A stretch of DNA of 64,000 bases from the NCBI RefSeq assembly GCF_042666235.1, contig NZ_JBHTFQ010000001.1, forward strand, positions 372,001-436,000, read 5' to 3'. The notes under the pieces were generated by a model. It did not search any database. It was not told the origin of the DNA and saw only the letters and a list, made by a program, of their open reading frames with translations. This DNA comes from Halodurantibacterium daqingensis (GTDB lineage Bacteria; Pseudomonadota; Alphaproteobacteria; Rhodobacterales; Rhodobacteraceae). Positions 16,268 to 24,332 of the stretch are shown here, one piece after another. How positions within the stretch are numbered: the first letter of the stretch is position 1; the number at the start of each line of letters is the position of its first letter. Made by a program: the position numbers and the translations under genes.

Positions 16268-16872
16268 TGGACTATGTCACGACCCCCGAGGCGCTTGAGG
16301 CGCTTTACGGCACACCATCCGAGGCGGCGCTTCTGAAGGTGGCGCGACGGCTCACACCCGCCTATCAGGCCTGGATCGAGGCCAGCCGGTTCTGCATCCT
16401 GTCCACGGTCGGCCCCGGCGGCACGGACGCGAGCCCGCGCGGCGACGACGGTCCGGTCGTGCGGGTGATGGACCCAGGCACGCTGGCGCTGCCCGACTGG
16501 AAGGGCAATGACCGGATCGACTCGCTCCGCAACATCGTTGCGGACGGGCGGGTGTCGCTGATGTTTTTCATTTCTGGCGCCAGCAATGTCGTGCGGGTGA
16601 ACGGGCAGGCCCGGGTGACGGCGGACGCGGCGCTGCGCGAAAGCTTCGCCCGCGGCGGGCATTTGCCGCGCAGTGTGATTGTCCTTGTGATCGAGGAGGT
16701 CTACGCGCAATGCGCCCGCGCAATATTGCGCAGCCGGCTCTGGACCGCCGAGCATCACGCCCGGAGCCTTCCCTCCATGGGTGATATCCTGCGCGAGCTT
16801 TCCGAAGGCCGCTTTGACGGCGCCGCCTACGACAGCGCCTGGCCCGAGCGCGCCCGCACCACCATGTGGTGA
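16267..16872 (+). CDS. FMN-binding PPOX-fold protein (pyridoxamine phosphate oxidase-like)
   Basis: This 201-aa protein has the split-barrel flavin fold. It contains SRFCILSTVGPGGTDASPRGDDG, a strand-turn typical of the MSMEG_1061-type PPOX branch, then DWKGNDRIDSLRNI and MFFISG. Such proteins bind FMN or F420, but their substrates are mostly unknown. The true PdxH motifs are not all present, so I do not call it PdxH. It begins at the TGATG overlap with plsC and is the last gene of the ftsE cluster. Confidence 0.8.
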   Translation: MDYVTTPEALEALYGTPSEAALLKVARRLTPAYQAWIEASRFCILSTVGPGGTDASPRGDDGPVVRVMDPGTLALPDWKGNDRIDSLRNIVADGRVSLMFFISGASNVVRVNGQARVTADAALRESFARGGHLPRSVIVLVIEEVYAQCARAILRSRLWTAEHHARSLPSMGDILRELSEGRFDGAAYDSAWPERARTTMW

Positions 16873-17122
16873 CGCACTGGCAGGCCTTCCGCACCCGGGC
16901 AGGTAACGGCCGGATCTGGCGGATGCGTGAAGCCAGCGTGACCTGGATTCGCGGCCATCGTGGTCAATCGTGCTGACCCTTGGCCGCAGAGTATTGGAAG
17001 GGGGGGGCAATCATCGGCCGCCCTTCACGACAGTCAAATCCGCCGGGCCGCATACGCGGGACGGGCAGCAGGCGCACAGCCTCCAGATGGCAGTGCGTCA
17101 TGCGCCAACCGGTACCCTCGCC
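16873..17122. other. Intergenic region, PPOX gene to accA
   Basis: This 250-base gap between two convergent genes holds no open frame that looks coding. There is an 8-G run at 17000-17007. I see no convincing terminator with a T-tract for either gene. Confidence 0.6.
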
Positions 17123-18082
17123 TCAGGCGGCAAGACCCTTGGTGCCCATGTCCAGATACTTCTGGCGCCGGTCGCGGATCAGCGCATCGGGTTTCTTTGC
17201 CGACAATTCCTTCAGCATGACCTCGACGGCCCGTCCGACACTGGCGATCGTTTCGTTGCGGGCGCGGTGGGCGCCGCCCAGCGGCTCCTTGATGATGCGA
17301 TCGATCACGCCCAGCTTGTGCAGGTCCTGCGCCGTCAGGCGCAGCGCCTCGGCCGCTTCGCGCATCTTCTCGGCATCCTTCCAGAGGATCGAGGCGCACC
17401 CTTCCGGGCTGATCACCGAATAGACGGAATGCTCAAGCATCGCGATGCGGTTGGCTGTCGCGAAGGCCACCGCCCCGCCCGAACCGCCCTCGCCGATGAT
17501 GACCGAGATCAGCGGCACACCGATTTCAAGGCATTTCTGAGTCGATCGGGCGATGGCCTCGCTCTGGCCCCGCTCTTCGGCTCCCTTGCCGGGATAGGCG
17601 CCGGGTGTATCGACCAAGGTGATCACCGGCAGGCGGAAACGGTGCGCCATGTCCATCAGACGGATCGCCTTGCGATAGCCTTCGGGGCGCGCCATACCGA
17701 AATTGCGCTCGATCCGCGTCTTGGTGTCATGGCCCTTTTCATGGCCGATCACCATCACCGGCTGATCGCCGAACCGTGCCAGCCCGCCCATCACCGCATG
17801 GTCATCGGCGAAATTGCGGTCGCCGGCGAGCGGCGTATATTCTGTGAACAGCGCCTCGATATAGTCCTTGCAATGCGGCCGGTCGGGATGGCGCGCCACC
17901 TGGCACTTCCGCCAGGGCGTCAGATCGCGGTAGAGATCCTTGAGCATCGCCTCGGCTTTGCGATCAAGCGCCGCCGCCTCTTTTTCGACATCCATCTCTT
18001 TGTTCGCGCGGGCCATGGCCCGCAGTTCCTCGGCCTTGCCTTCGATTTCGGCCAGCGGCTTTTCGAACTCGAGATAATTCAT
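17123..18082 (-). CDS. accA: Acetyl-CoA carboxylase carboxyltransferase subunit alpha
   Basis: This 319-aa alpha subunit of the carboxyltransferase forms malonyl-CoA for fatty-acid synthesis together with AccD. Recognisable stretches are RPHCKDYIEALF, VIGHEKGHDTKTRI, NFGMARPEGYRKA, TLVDTPGAYPG, GEGGSGGA and the C-terminal EGCASILWKDAEK, which form the crotonase-like site. I chose the ATG at 18082: GGAG lies 8 bases upstream, whereas the ATG at 18091 would have too little spacing. accD is not in the window. Confidence 0.96.
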   Translation of the reverse strand: MNYLEFEKPLAEIEGKAEELRAMARANKEMDVEKEAAALDRKAEAMLKDLYRDLTPWRKCQVARHPDRPHCKDYIEALFTEYTPLAGDRNFADDHAVMGGLARFGDQPVMVIGHEKGHDTKTRIERNFGMARPEGYRKAIRLMDMAHRFRLPVITLVDTPGAYPGKGAEERGQSEAIARSTQKCLEIGVPLISVIIGEGGSGGAVAFATANRIAMLEHSVYSVISPEGCASILWKDAEKMREAAEALRLTAQDLHKLGVIDRIIKEPLGGAHRARNETIASVGRAVEVMLKELSAKKPDALIRDRRQKYLDMGTKGLAA

Positions 18083-18217
18083 GCCATGCACTCCAGAGGT
18101 TGGTCGCTGCTATATGACGCTGCAGGGCCGGATTTGCAACGGCGCGCCGGGCGCCCCCCGGCAGCATGTCGCCCGCGCCCCTGCCGGTGGATCTGCGGGT
18201 GGACGGTGGATGCAGCA

Positions 18218-18282
18218 ACGCCCCGGAGTGACCCGGGGCGTGCCTCCTCCCGTTTCCTGCCTGACCCTCCCCGGCTGGCAGG
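18218..18282 (+). ncRNA. Candidate small RNA element with CCUCCUCCC motif between two hairpins
   Basis: A perfect 9-bp hairpin (ACGCCCCGG / CCGGGGCGT, loop AGTGAC) is followed after two bases by CCUCCUCCC. Then comes a hairpin with arms CCTGCC and GGCAGG whose loop contains CCCTCCCC. Rhodobacterales carry the CcsR/'cuckoo' small RNAs defined by exactly this 9-base anti-SD motif. The usual host gene (RSP_6037-like, DUF1127) is absent here and the motif is not placed in a clear loop, so this is a candidate only. On the other strand the same bases are the accA leader, where they read as a strong SD with no start codon after it. Confidence 0.25.
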
Positions 18283-18409
18283 ACGGATTCCACAGCGGGC
18301 GACCGAAGCGCATCATCCGATCGGCAGGATCGATCGGCGCGACGCAACAAAGTGTCGCCAGGCTGTCACGAATTGTTAATTACATGCGCGGCCTGCCGCA
18401 AGGGCATTC

Positions 18410-18427
18410 ATCACCGCTGAAGGTGAT
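18410..18427. promoter_or_regulatory. Inverted repeat, candidate operator upstream of dgcN
   Basis: ATCACC (18410-18415) and GGTGAT (18422-18427) are exact reverse complements with a 6-base spacer. They sit directly beside a TTGACT that could be a -35 element, although no matching -10 is visible at normal spacing. They lie ~160 bases upstream of the dgcN start, so a regulator site for the D-amino-acid cassette is possible but unproven. Confidence 0.3.
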
Positions 18428-18586
18428 TTGTTGACTTGCGACAGAAGCGGCCTTGGCGCACAAAGTTTCGGCCAGATAGGCCATTTGCCGCGGATTCTTG
18501 CTTGGTTGGCCAGGTTATGAAGGGAAAACCCCAAGACATTTCACGCGCCTTGGCGCATCCTGCCGGAAATCAACGAGAGGCACGCG

Positions 18587-19588
18587 ATGATCGAGACCCC
18601 TTATCTTCTTTTCCTTGGAGATGCTCCGGACCAGCTTGCAGCGAAGGTTGCCCAAGGCATCCGCGACTGGCGACCCGAATATGCCCTGGGCCAGTTTCGC
18701 ATGCCGGGGTGCCGGGCCGACATGAAGCTTCCGGACATGACCCTGGCCGAGGCGCGGGCGGCCGGCTGCAAGACGCTGGTTGTCGGCGTGGCGAACCGGG
18801 GCGGCGTGATCTCGGAAAGCTGGATCAAGGTGCTGGTCGAGGCTTTGGCTGAAGGGTTCGACCTGGCCAGCGGCCTGCACAACCTGCTGCGTGACGAACC
18901 TGTCCTGGTGGAGGCGGCCGCGCGCTTTGGCTGCAACCTTTATGACGTGCGGGTGCCTTCGGTCGAATATCCGATCGCGAACGGGCGCAGACGCAGCGGC
19001 AAGCGTATGCTTGCAGTCGGAACCGATTGTTCGGTTGGCAAGATGTACACGGCGCTTGCGATGGACAAGGAAATGCGCGCGCGGGGCATGAAGTCCACCT
19101 TCCGCGCGACGGGCCAGACCGGGATCCTGATCACCGGCGATGGTGTCCCGCTGGATGCCGTGATTGCCGATTTCATGGCCGGCTCGATCGAATGGCTGAC
19201 GCCCAATAACGCCGAGGATCACTGGGACCTGATCGAGGGACAGGGCAGCCTTTTCCACGTCTCCTATTCCGGCGTGACACTGGCGTTGATCCATGGCGGA
19301 CAACCGGACGCACTGGTGCTGTGCCACGAACCGACCCGGCCGCACATGCGCGGGCTTCCGGACTACCAGCTTCCCACGCTCGAGGCGCTGCGCGATGCGG
19401 CGCTTCTGATGGCGCGGGTGGCAAACCCGGATGTGAAGGTGGTGGGTATCTCGATCAACACCCAGCATATGGGTGACGAGGAGGCCCGCGCCTATCTGGC
19501 CAAGGTCGAGTCCGAGATGGGCCTTCCGACGGTCGATCCGTTCCGCCATGGTGCCGGACGGCTGGTGGACGCGCTTGCCGCGATCTGA
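18587..19588 (+). CDS. dgcN: DUF1611-family D-glutamate N-acetyltransferase (DgcN-type)
   Basis: This 333-aa protein has the two-part DUF1611 architecture. The N-terminal Rossmann-like domain contains GVANRGG. The C-terminal P-loop domain has GTDCSVGKMYTAL, with the phosphate-binding lysine at K152. Further motifs are ATGQTGIL, EGQGSLFHVSYSGVT and the C-terminal TQHMGDEEA. DUF1611 proteins next to an enolase-superfamily epimerase are described in marine bacteria as DgcN, which acetylates D-glutamate. The assignment relies strongly on the downstream neighbour dgcA; a different acyl acceptor is possible. It is the first gene of the cassette, and dgcA starts 109 bases after its stop. Confidence 0.82.
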   Translation: MIETPYLLFLGDAPDQLAAKVAQGIRDWRPEYALGQFRMPGCRADMKLPDMTLAEARAAGCKTLVVGVANRGGVISESWIKVLVEALAEGFDLASGLHNLLRDEPVLVEAAARFGCNLYDVRVPSVEYPIANGRRRSGKRMLAVGTDCSVGKMYTALAMDKEMRARGMKSTFRATGQTGILITGDGVPLDAVIADFMAGSIEWLTPNNAEDHWDLIEGQGSLFHVSYSGVTLALIHGGQPDALVLCHEPTRPHMRGLPDYQLPTLEALRDAALLMARVANPDVKVVGISINTQHMGDEEARAYLAKVESEMGLPTVDPFRHGAGRLVDALAAI

Positions 19589-19696
19589 TCTGCTGCATCA
19601 CGATTGCCAATGGCCGGGCCGCCCGCTGCGCCCGGTCGTGGCCCCGGCCCGTCCGGCCATGTGCCAGGGCCGGGCCTGCTTCCCAGAGGAGATACC

Positions 19697-20662
19697 ATGC
19701 GCCTGACGGTCACCCCCGATACATTCCGCCTTGCCGAGGTGTTCACGATCAGCCGCGGCAGCCGCACCGAGGCCCGCGTGCTGACGCTGCACATCGAAGA
19801 CGCCGGGCAGGTGGGCCGCGGCGAATGCGTGCCCTATGCCCGTTATGACGAAACGCTTGAGTCGGTGACGGCCCAGATCGAGGCGCTGGCCCTGCCGCTG
19901 GACCGCCATTCGCTGCAGACGGCGCTGCCGGCGGGCGCGGCGCGCAATGCGGTGGACTGTGCGCTGTGGGATCTGGAGGCGCGTCAAACCGGCCGCCGGG
20001 TGTGGGAACTGGCGGGCCTTGCCGCGCCGGGGCCCGAACTCACGGCCTTTACCCTGTCGCTGGACACGCCTGAACGGATGCGCGAGGCGGCGGCGCGCAA
20101 CGCCCATCGTCCGCTGCTGAAGATCAAGCTTGGAACCCCCGATGACATGGCGCGGCTGGAAGCGGTGCGCGCCGGCGCGCCCAAGCCGCGGATCATCGTC
20201 GATGCGAATGAGGGCTGGACGGCCGAGGTCTATGCCGAACTTGCGCCGCATCTGTTGCGGCTGGGTGTGGCGATGGTCGAACAGCCGCTACCGGCGGGCG
20301 CGGACGACATGCTGGCCGAAATTGCCCGCCCCCTGCCGGTCTGCGCCGACGAAAGCTGCCATGACCGTCACAGCCTTCCGGGGCTGAAGGGCAAGTATGA
20401 CATGGTGAACATCAAGCTCGACAAGACCGGCGGGCTGACCGAGGCGCTGGCGCTGAAGGAACAGGCGCTGGCGGAAGGCTATCAGATCATGGTCGGCTGC
20501 ATGGTCGGGTCGTCGCTGGCGATGGCGCCGGCGGTGCTGGTGGCACAGGGCGCGGCGGTGACCGATCTTGACGGGCCGCTGCTTCTGGCCGAAGACCGCG
20601 AAGACCCGCTGCTGTTCGATTCAGCCGGGGTACATCCTTCGACACCTGCCCTCTGGGGCTGA
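19697..20662 (+). CDS. dgcA: Enolase-superfamily epimerase, probable N-acetyl-D-glutamate racemase (DgcA-type)
   Basis: This 321-aa protein is of the dipeptide-epimerase branch of the muconate-lactonizing subgroup. Acid-base lysines are K142/K144 (KIKLG) on one face and K240 (IKLDKTGG) on the other. The Mg2+ ligands are D169 (VDANEG), E195 (VEQPL) and D218 (CADES), and the C-terminal DLDGPLL is the usual specificity motif. Classical annotation is L-Ala-D/L-Glu epimerase; paired with DUF1611 the better reading is N-acetyl-D-glutamate to N-acetyl-L-glutamate racemization. The start at 19697 has AGAGGA upstream. Confidence 0.83.
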   Translation: MRLTVTPDTFRLAEVFTISRGSRTEARVLTLHIEDAGQVGRGECVPYARYDETLESVTAQIEALALPLDRHSLQTALPAGAARNAVDCALWDLEARQTGRRVWELAGLAAPGPELTAFTLSLDTPERMREAAARNAHRPLLKIKLGTPDDMARLEAVRAGAPKPRIIVDANEGWTAEVYAELAPHLLRLGVAMVEQPLPAGADDMLAEIARPLPVCADESCHDRHSLPGLKGKYDMVNIKLDKTGGLTEALALKEQALAEGYQIMVGCMVGSSLAMAPAVLVAQGAAVTDLDGPLLLAEDREDPLLFDSAGVHPSTPALWG

Positions 20663-20692
20663 TCCGCCCGAAACTGAACGGAGAACGACACG

Positions 20693-21547
20693 ATGAGCCG
20701 GACTGTCTATGTGAATGGTCTCTATCTGCCCGAGGAAGAGGCCAAGGTCTCGGTTTTCGACCGTGGCTTCCTGATGGCCGATGGCGTCTATGAGGTGACG
20801 AGCGTCCTGGGCGGCAAGCTGATCGATTTTGCGGGCCATGCGCGGCGTCTGGCCCGGTCGCTCGCGGAGCTGGAGATGAAGAACCCGCTCACCGAAGACG
20901 AGCTGCTGGCCATCCATCGCGAACTGGTGGCCCGCAACGATCTCGTGGACGGGATGATCTACCTGCAGATCACGCGCGGGGCCACCGATCGTGATTTCCT
21001 GTTTCCGGAAAATGCCGAGCCGACGGTGGTACTGTTCACCCAGTCGAAGCCGGGTCTGGCTGATAACCCGACGGCGAAAGTGGGCATCAAGGTGATCTCG
21101 ATCCCCGACATCCGCTGGGGGCGGCGCGACATCAAGACGGTGCAACTGCTGTATCCCTCGATGGGCAAGATGATGGCCAGGAAGGCCGGTGCCGACGACG
21201 CCTGGATGGTCGAGGACGGCGAGGTGACCGAGGGCACATCGAACAACGCCTATATCGTCAAGGGCGGCAAGATCATCACGCGGCACCTGGGCAACGAGAT
21301 CCTGCATGGCATCACCCGCTCGGCGGTGCTGCGCTTTGCCCGCGAGGCGCAGATGGAAGTCGAGGAGCGCCCCTTCACGGTGGATGAGGCCAAGGCGGCC
21401 GATGAGGCCTTCATCACCTCGGCCTCGGCCTTCGTCATGCCGGTGGTGCAGATCGACGGCGTGAGCCTTGGCGCCGGCACGCCCGGCCCGGTGGCCCTGC
21501 GCCTGCGCGAGATCTATCTCGACGAGATGCGCAAGGCGGCCGTCTGA
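20693..21547 (+). CDS. dat: D-amino-acid aminotransferase
   Basis: This 284-aa fold-type IV PLP enzyme moves the amino group between D-amino acids and 2-oxoglutarate, giving D-glutamate. The Schiff-base lysine is K148 in IKTVQLL, and the pyridine-nitrogen glutamate is E180 in VTEGTSNN, followed by GGKIITRHLGNEILHGITR. The length matches D-amino-acid transaminases, and the sequence lacks the branched-chain IlvE extension. It starts 30 bases after dgcA with a GGAGAACGAC ribosome-binding site, so it is the third gene of the same operon. Branched-chain or 4-amino-4-deoxychorismate activity cannot be excluded from sequence. Confidence 0.88.
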   Translation: MSRTVYVNGLYLPEEEAKVSVFDRGFLMADGVYEVTSVLGGKLIDFAGHARRLARSLAELEMKNPLTEDELLAIHRELVARNDLVDGMIYLQITRGATDRDFLFPENAEPTVVLFTQSKPGLADNPTAKVGIKVISIPDIRWGRRDIKTVQLLYPSMGKMMARKAGADDAWMVEDGEVTEGTSNNAYIVKGGKIITRHLGNEILHGITRSAVLRFAREAQMEVEERPFTVDEAKAADEAFITSASAFVMPVVQIDGVSLGAGTPGPVALRLREIYLDEMRKAAV

Positions 21548-21582
21548 TCTGACGCAAGAAGCCGACGCCCCGGTTTTGCAGG

Positions 21583-21605
21583 AAGGCCGCGCCCCGCGCG
21601 GCCTT
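21583..21605 (+). terminator. Hairpin downstream of dat
   Basis: Arms AAGGCCGCG (21583-21591) and CGCGGCCTT (21597-21605) pair perfectly around CCCCG. A second hairpin, CCAGGG/CCCTGG, follows at 21614-21630. There is no T-run, so it may be a bidirectional structure between the convergent dat and DUF1244 genes. Confidence 0.5.
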
Positions 21606-21631
21606 CAGCCATTCCAGGGGGCAGCCCTGGA

Positions 21632-21952
21632 TCAGCCCTTGTTCCCGTCGCCGACATTCTCGCGGAAGGCGACATCGAAGGCAGCTTTCTGATCTTCGCT
21701 CGCCTCGCGCTGGTGCAGCGCGCGCCAATCGTCATAGGGCATGCCATAGACGATCTCGCGGGCTTCATCCTTGCCCATCTCGATGCCCCGTTCATTCGCT
21801 GCTTCCTGATACCAGCGGCTCAGGCAGTTGCGGCAGAACCCGGCCAGGTTCATCAGGTCGATGTTCTGAACTTCGGGCCGCTTTTCCAGCAGATGCTCCA
21901 TGAGCCGGCGGAACGCCGCGGCTTCAAGCTCGGTCCGTGTGGCTTTGTCCAT
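21632..21952 (-). CDS. DUF1244 family protein
   Basis: This 106-aa all-helical protein has LEAAAFRRLMEHL, DLMNLAGFCRNCLSRWY and MPYDDWRALHQ, which is the DUF1244 family pattern. The CxxC (FCRNC) could bind a metal or be redox-active, but no function is known. It is 17 bases downstream of the N-formylglutamate amidohydrolase on the same strand and probably co-transcribed. Such pairs look conserved in related genomes from memory; not checked here. Confidence 0.82.
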   Translation of the reverse strand: MDKATRTELEAAAFRRLMEHLLEKRPEVQNIDLMNLAGFCRNCLSRWYQEAANERGIEMGKDEAREIVYGMPYDDWRALHQREASEDQKAAFDVAFRENVGDGNKG

Positions 21953-21969
21953 GTGATGTCTCCCTTTCG

Positions 21970-22710
21970 TCAGAGATTGGCTTGCCCAAGTGCGGCTTCA
22001 AGAAGCGGGGCCAGACGATCTGCCCAGGCCTGCTGTTGTGCCGGCGTGGCGATCAGATCGTGGCGCAGTTCGACAAGCGCATTGGGCCGCCCGGTCTGCA
22101 GCGCGTGACGGTCGATGGCATCGCCCGGCAGATGCCCGGCATAGGGTTGGTTTTCACCCACACAGAGATCGGGTTCTGCCCGCAGCAGATCGATCAACGG
22201 GCGCGCGAGCCGGTCGTCGCGTCCGAAAAGGATGCCAATGTGCCAGGGGCGCGGGCTACGCGCTCTGAGACGGGGCGTGAAGCTGTGAATCGCGACGATG
22301 GCCGTATCGGAACGTCGCGCGGCGAGATCGGCCAGCGCGTCGTGATAGGGCCGGTAGAGGCGTTCCAGCCGGCGCTGAAGCTCTTCCGGGCCGGCATGGC
22401 GGTTGGCGGGGATGATGGTCCCGTCATAAAGCTTCATCAGCAGCGTGGGATCATCCTCGCCCCGGTTCGGATCGATGACCAGCCGGGAAAAATTCGACAG
22501 GATGGCCGGCGCATTCAGCCGTTCGGCCAGCGCCCGGGTCACCCCTGCCGCGCCCAGGTCATAGGCGATGTGGCGGCCCATGTCCGCGGGAGTGATGCCG
22601 AGGTCGCCGCCATTGACCCAGTCGGGGATGGTATTGGTGGCGTGATCGCAGGTCACAAGCCAGCGGGATGGGCGGTCGGCGCCGATGATGTGGAAGGGCT
22701 GATATGGCAT
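21970..22710 (-). CDS. N-formylglutamate amidohydrolase family protein
   Basis: This 246-aa protein has zinc-dependent amidohydrolase motifs: an N-terminal TCDHATNTIPDW with the first ligand set, FSRLVIDPNRGEDDP in the middle, IHSFTP with a histidine ligand, and RHD near the end. The family hydrolyses N-formyl-L-glutamate in histidine degradation (HutG-type), but no hut genes are nearby, so other N-acyl amino acids are possible. The ATG at 22710 follows the family N-terminus. The gene is divergent from pyk by 133 bases. Confidence 0.85.
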   Translation of the reverse strand: MPYQPFHIIGADRPSRWLVTCDHATNTIPDWVNGGDLGITPADMGRHIAYDLGAAGVTRALAERLNAPAILSNFSRLVIDPNRGEDDPTLLMKLYDGTIIPANRHAGPEELQRRLERLYRPYHDALADLAARRSDTAIVAIHSFTPRLRARSPRPWHIGILFGRDDRLARPLIDLLRAEPDLCVGENQPYAGHLPGDAIDRHALQTGRPNALVELRHDLIATPAQQQAWADRLAPLLEAALGQANL

Positions 22711-22843
22711 GGTTTTCCCCGGATCGTCACAGGCCTTTAACCAATCCCGGGGTAAAGCGCCAGTTGCCCAAGGGGCAGATTTCGGCCATACAGACCGTGG
22801 CCCACCGCGATTACGATGACAAGAAACAGGGGTACGAGGCAGG

Positions 22844-24289
22844 ATGAGACGCCTTCGCAACGTGAAGATCGTGGCCACCTTGGGCCCGGCATCGAACGAC
22901 TACGAAACAATCCGCGCATTGTTCGAAGCGGGGGCGGATGTGTTCCGCCTTAACATGAGCCACGGCGGCCATGACGAAATCCGCGCGCGCCACGAGATCA
23001 TCCGCCGGATCGAGGCTGACACCGGTCGCCCGATTGCCATCCTGGCCGATCTGCAGGGCCCGAAACTGCGCTGCGGCCAGTTCGCGCGCGGGGAAGAGGA
23101 TCTGGCCGTCGGGCAGGCGTTCCGGCTTGATCTCGATCCGGCGGATGGCGACGCCCGGCGCGTGACGCTGCCGCATCCCGAGATTTTTGCAGCACTTGAG
23201 CCCGGCGCGACCCTTCTGGTCAACGACGGCAAGATCCGCCTGCGGGTGGAGGAGTGTGGCAAGGATTTCGCCAACTGCACGGTTCTCGCCGGTGGCGTGA
23301 TTTCGAACCGCAAGGGTGTCAACGTGCCGGATGTGGTGCTGCCGCTTGCCGCGCTGTCGGACAAGGACCGGCGCGATCTGGAGTTCGTCTGTGAGCTGGG
23401 CGTGGACTGGCTGGCGCTGTCCTTCGTGCAGCGCGCCGCCGATGTCGAAGAGGCGCGTGCGCTGGCCCGCGGTCGCGCAGCCATCCTTTCGAAGATCGAG
23501 AAGCCGGCCGCGGTCAAGGCCTTCCCTGAAATCCTGGCCGTTTCGGACGGGATCATGGTCGCCCGTGGTGATCTGGGCGTGGAACTTCCGGTTCAGAATG
23601 TGCCGCCGATCCAGAAGCGTCTGATCCGCGGTGCGCGTGCGGCGGCCAAGCCGGTGATCGTGGCAACCCAGATGCTGGAAAGCATGATCGAAAGCCCTAT
23701 GCCCACGCGCGCCGAAGTGTCGGATGTGGCGACCGCGATCTATGAGGGCGCGGATGCGGTGATGCTGTCGGCGGAGTCGGCCGCCGGAAGTTTCCCGGTC
23801 GAGGCGGTCACGACGATGAACAACGTCGCAATCGAGGTCGAGAGCGATCAGACCTATCGCGACGTCATCGAGGCCAGCCGCAAGGCCGAGCGCAAGACCA
23901 TCGCCGACGGCATCGTCGCCGCTGCGCGCGAAATCGCCGAAACCACCGAGATCCGTGCAATCTGCTGCTTTACCCAAAGCGGCACCACGGTATCGCTGGT
24001 GGCGCGCGAACGGCCCCGCGTGCCCATCATCGCGCTTACGCCGCTGGCGCGGACGGCACGGCGGCTGTGCCTCACCTGGGGCACCCATTGCGTGATGGTC
24101 CCGCCGGTAGATCGGTTCAAGGGCGCGGTGGTCAGCGCAGCCCGCGCCGCGCGCGAATACGGCTTCGCAACCGAAGCCGATCAGATCGTCGTCACGGCGG
24201 GTGTGCCCTTCAACGTGGAAGGCACGACGAACATCCTGCGCGTTGCTCCCTGCGAGGAACGCCTGATCTACCGGACTGATCCGGAATGA
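22844..24289 (+). CDS. pyk: Pyruvate kinase
   Basis: This 481-aa enzyme converts phosphoenolpyruvate and ADP to pyruvate and ATP at the end of glycolysis. It shows the N-terminal KIVATLGPAS, RLNMSHG, the active-site MVARGDLGVELP with the catalytic lysine just before it (SKIEKPAAV), and ATQMLESM. The C-terminal regulatory domain includes TQSGTTVSLV. The ATG at 22844 has an AGGCAGG ribosome-binding site. Length matches bacterial Pyk; whether it is allosterically regulated cannot be told. Confidence 0.97.
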   Translation: MRRLRNVKIVATLGPASNDYETIRALFEAGADVFRLNMSHGGHDEIRARHEIIRRIEADTGRPIAILADLQGPKLRCGQFARGEEDLAVGQAFRLDLDPADGDARRVTLPHPEIFAALEPGATLLVNDGKIRLRVEECGKDFANCTVLAGGVISNRKGVNVPDVVLPLAALSDKDRRDLEFVCELGVDWLALSFVQRAADVEEARALARGRAAILSKIEKPAAVKAFPEILAVSDGIMVARGDLGVELPVQNVPPIQKRLIRGARAAAKPVIVATQMLESMIESPMPTRAEVSDVATAIYEGADAVMLSAESAAGSFPVEAVTTMNNVAIEVESDQTYRDVIEASRKAERKTIADGIVAAAREIAETTEIRAICCFTQSGTTVSLVARERPRVPIIALTPLARTARRLCLTWGTHCVMVPPVDRFKGAVVSAARAAREYGFATEADQIVVTAGVPFNVEGTTNILRVAPCEERLIYRTDPE

Positions 24290-24332
24290 TGGCCCTGGAA
24301 TCTTACCGGTAATCTCTCCTGCAGGAGGCGCG

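Larger units (their letters stand above)
18083..18586. other. 504-base divergent intergenic region with structured elements
   Basis: This is the longest gap outside the ribosomal part of the window. It contains a 9-bp hairpin (18218-18241), the anti-Shine-Dalgarno sequence CCTCCTCCC (18243-18251), and a second hairpin with 6-bp arms (CCTGCC at 18256-18261, GGCAGG at 18277-18282). It also has an inverted repeat ATCACC-N6-GGTGAT (18410-18427) just before a TTGACT (18431). It must hold the promoters of accA (minus) and the dgcN operon (plus). No coding frame is credible. Confidence 0.6.

Noticed and set aside
17000..17007. Run of eight G's, possible phase-variable tract
   Set aside because: It lies outside any credible gene or promoter element, so no switchable output is apparent.
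18110..18316. 68-codon minus-strand frame in the accA leader, with a GGGAGGAGG nearby
   Set aside because: The SD-like stretch is not followed by a start codon at normal distance and the translation shows no coding character.
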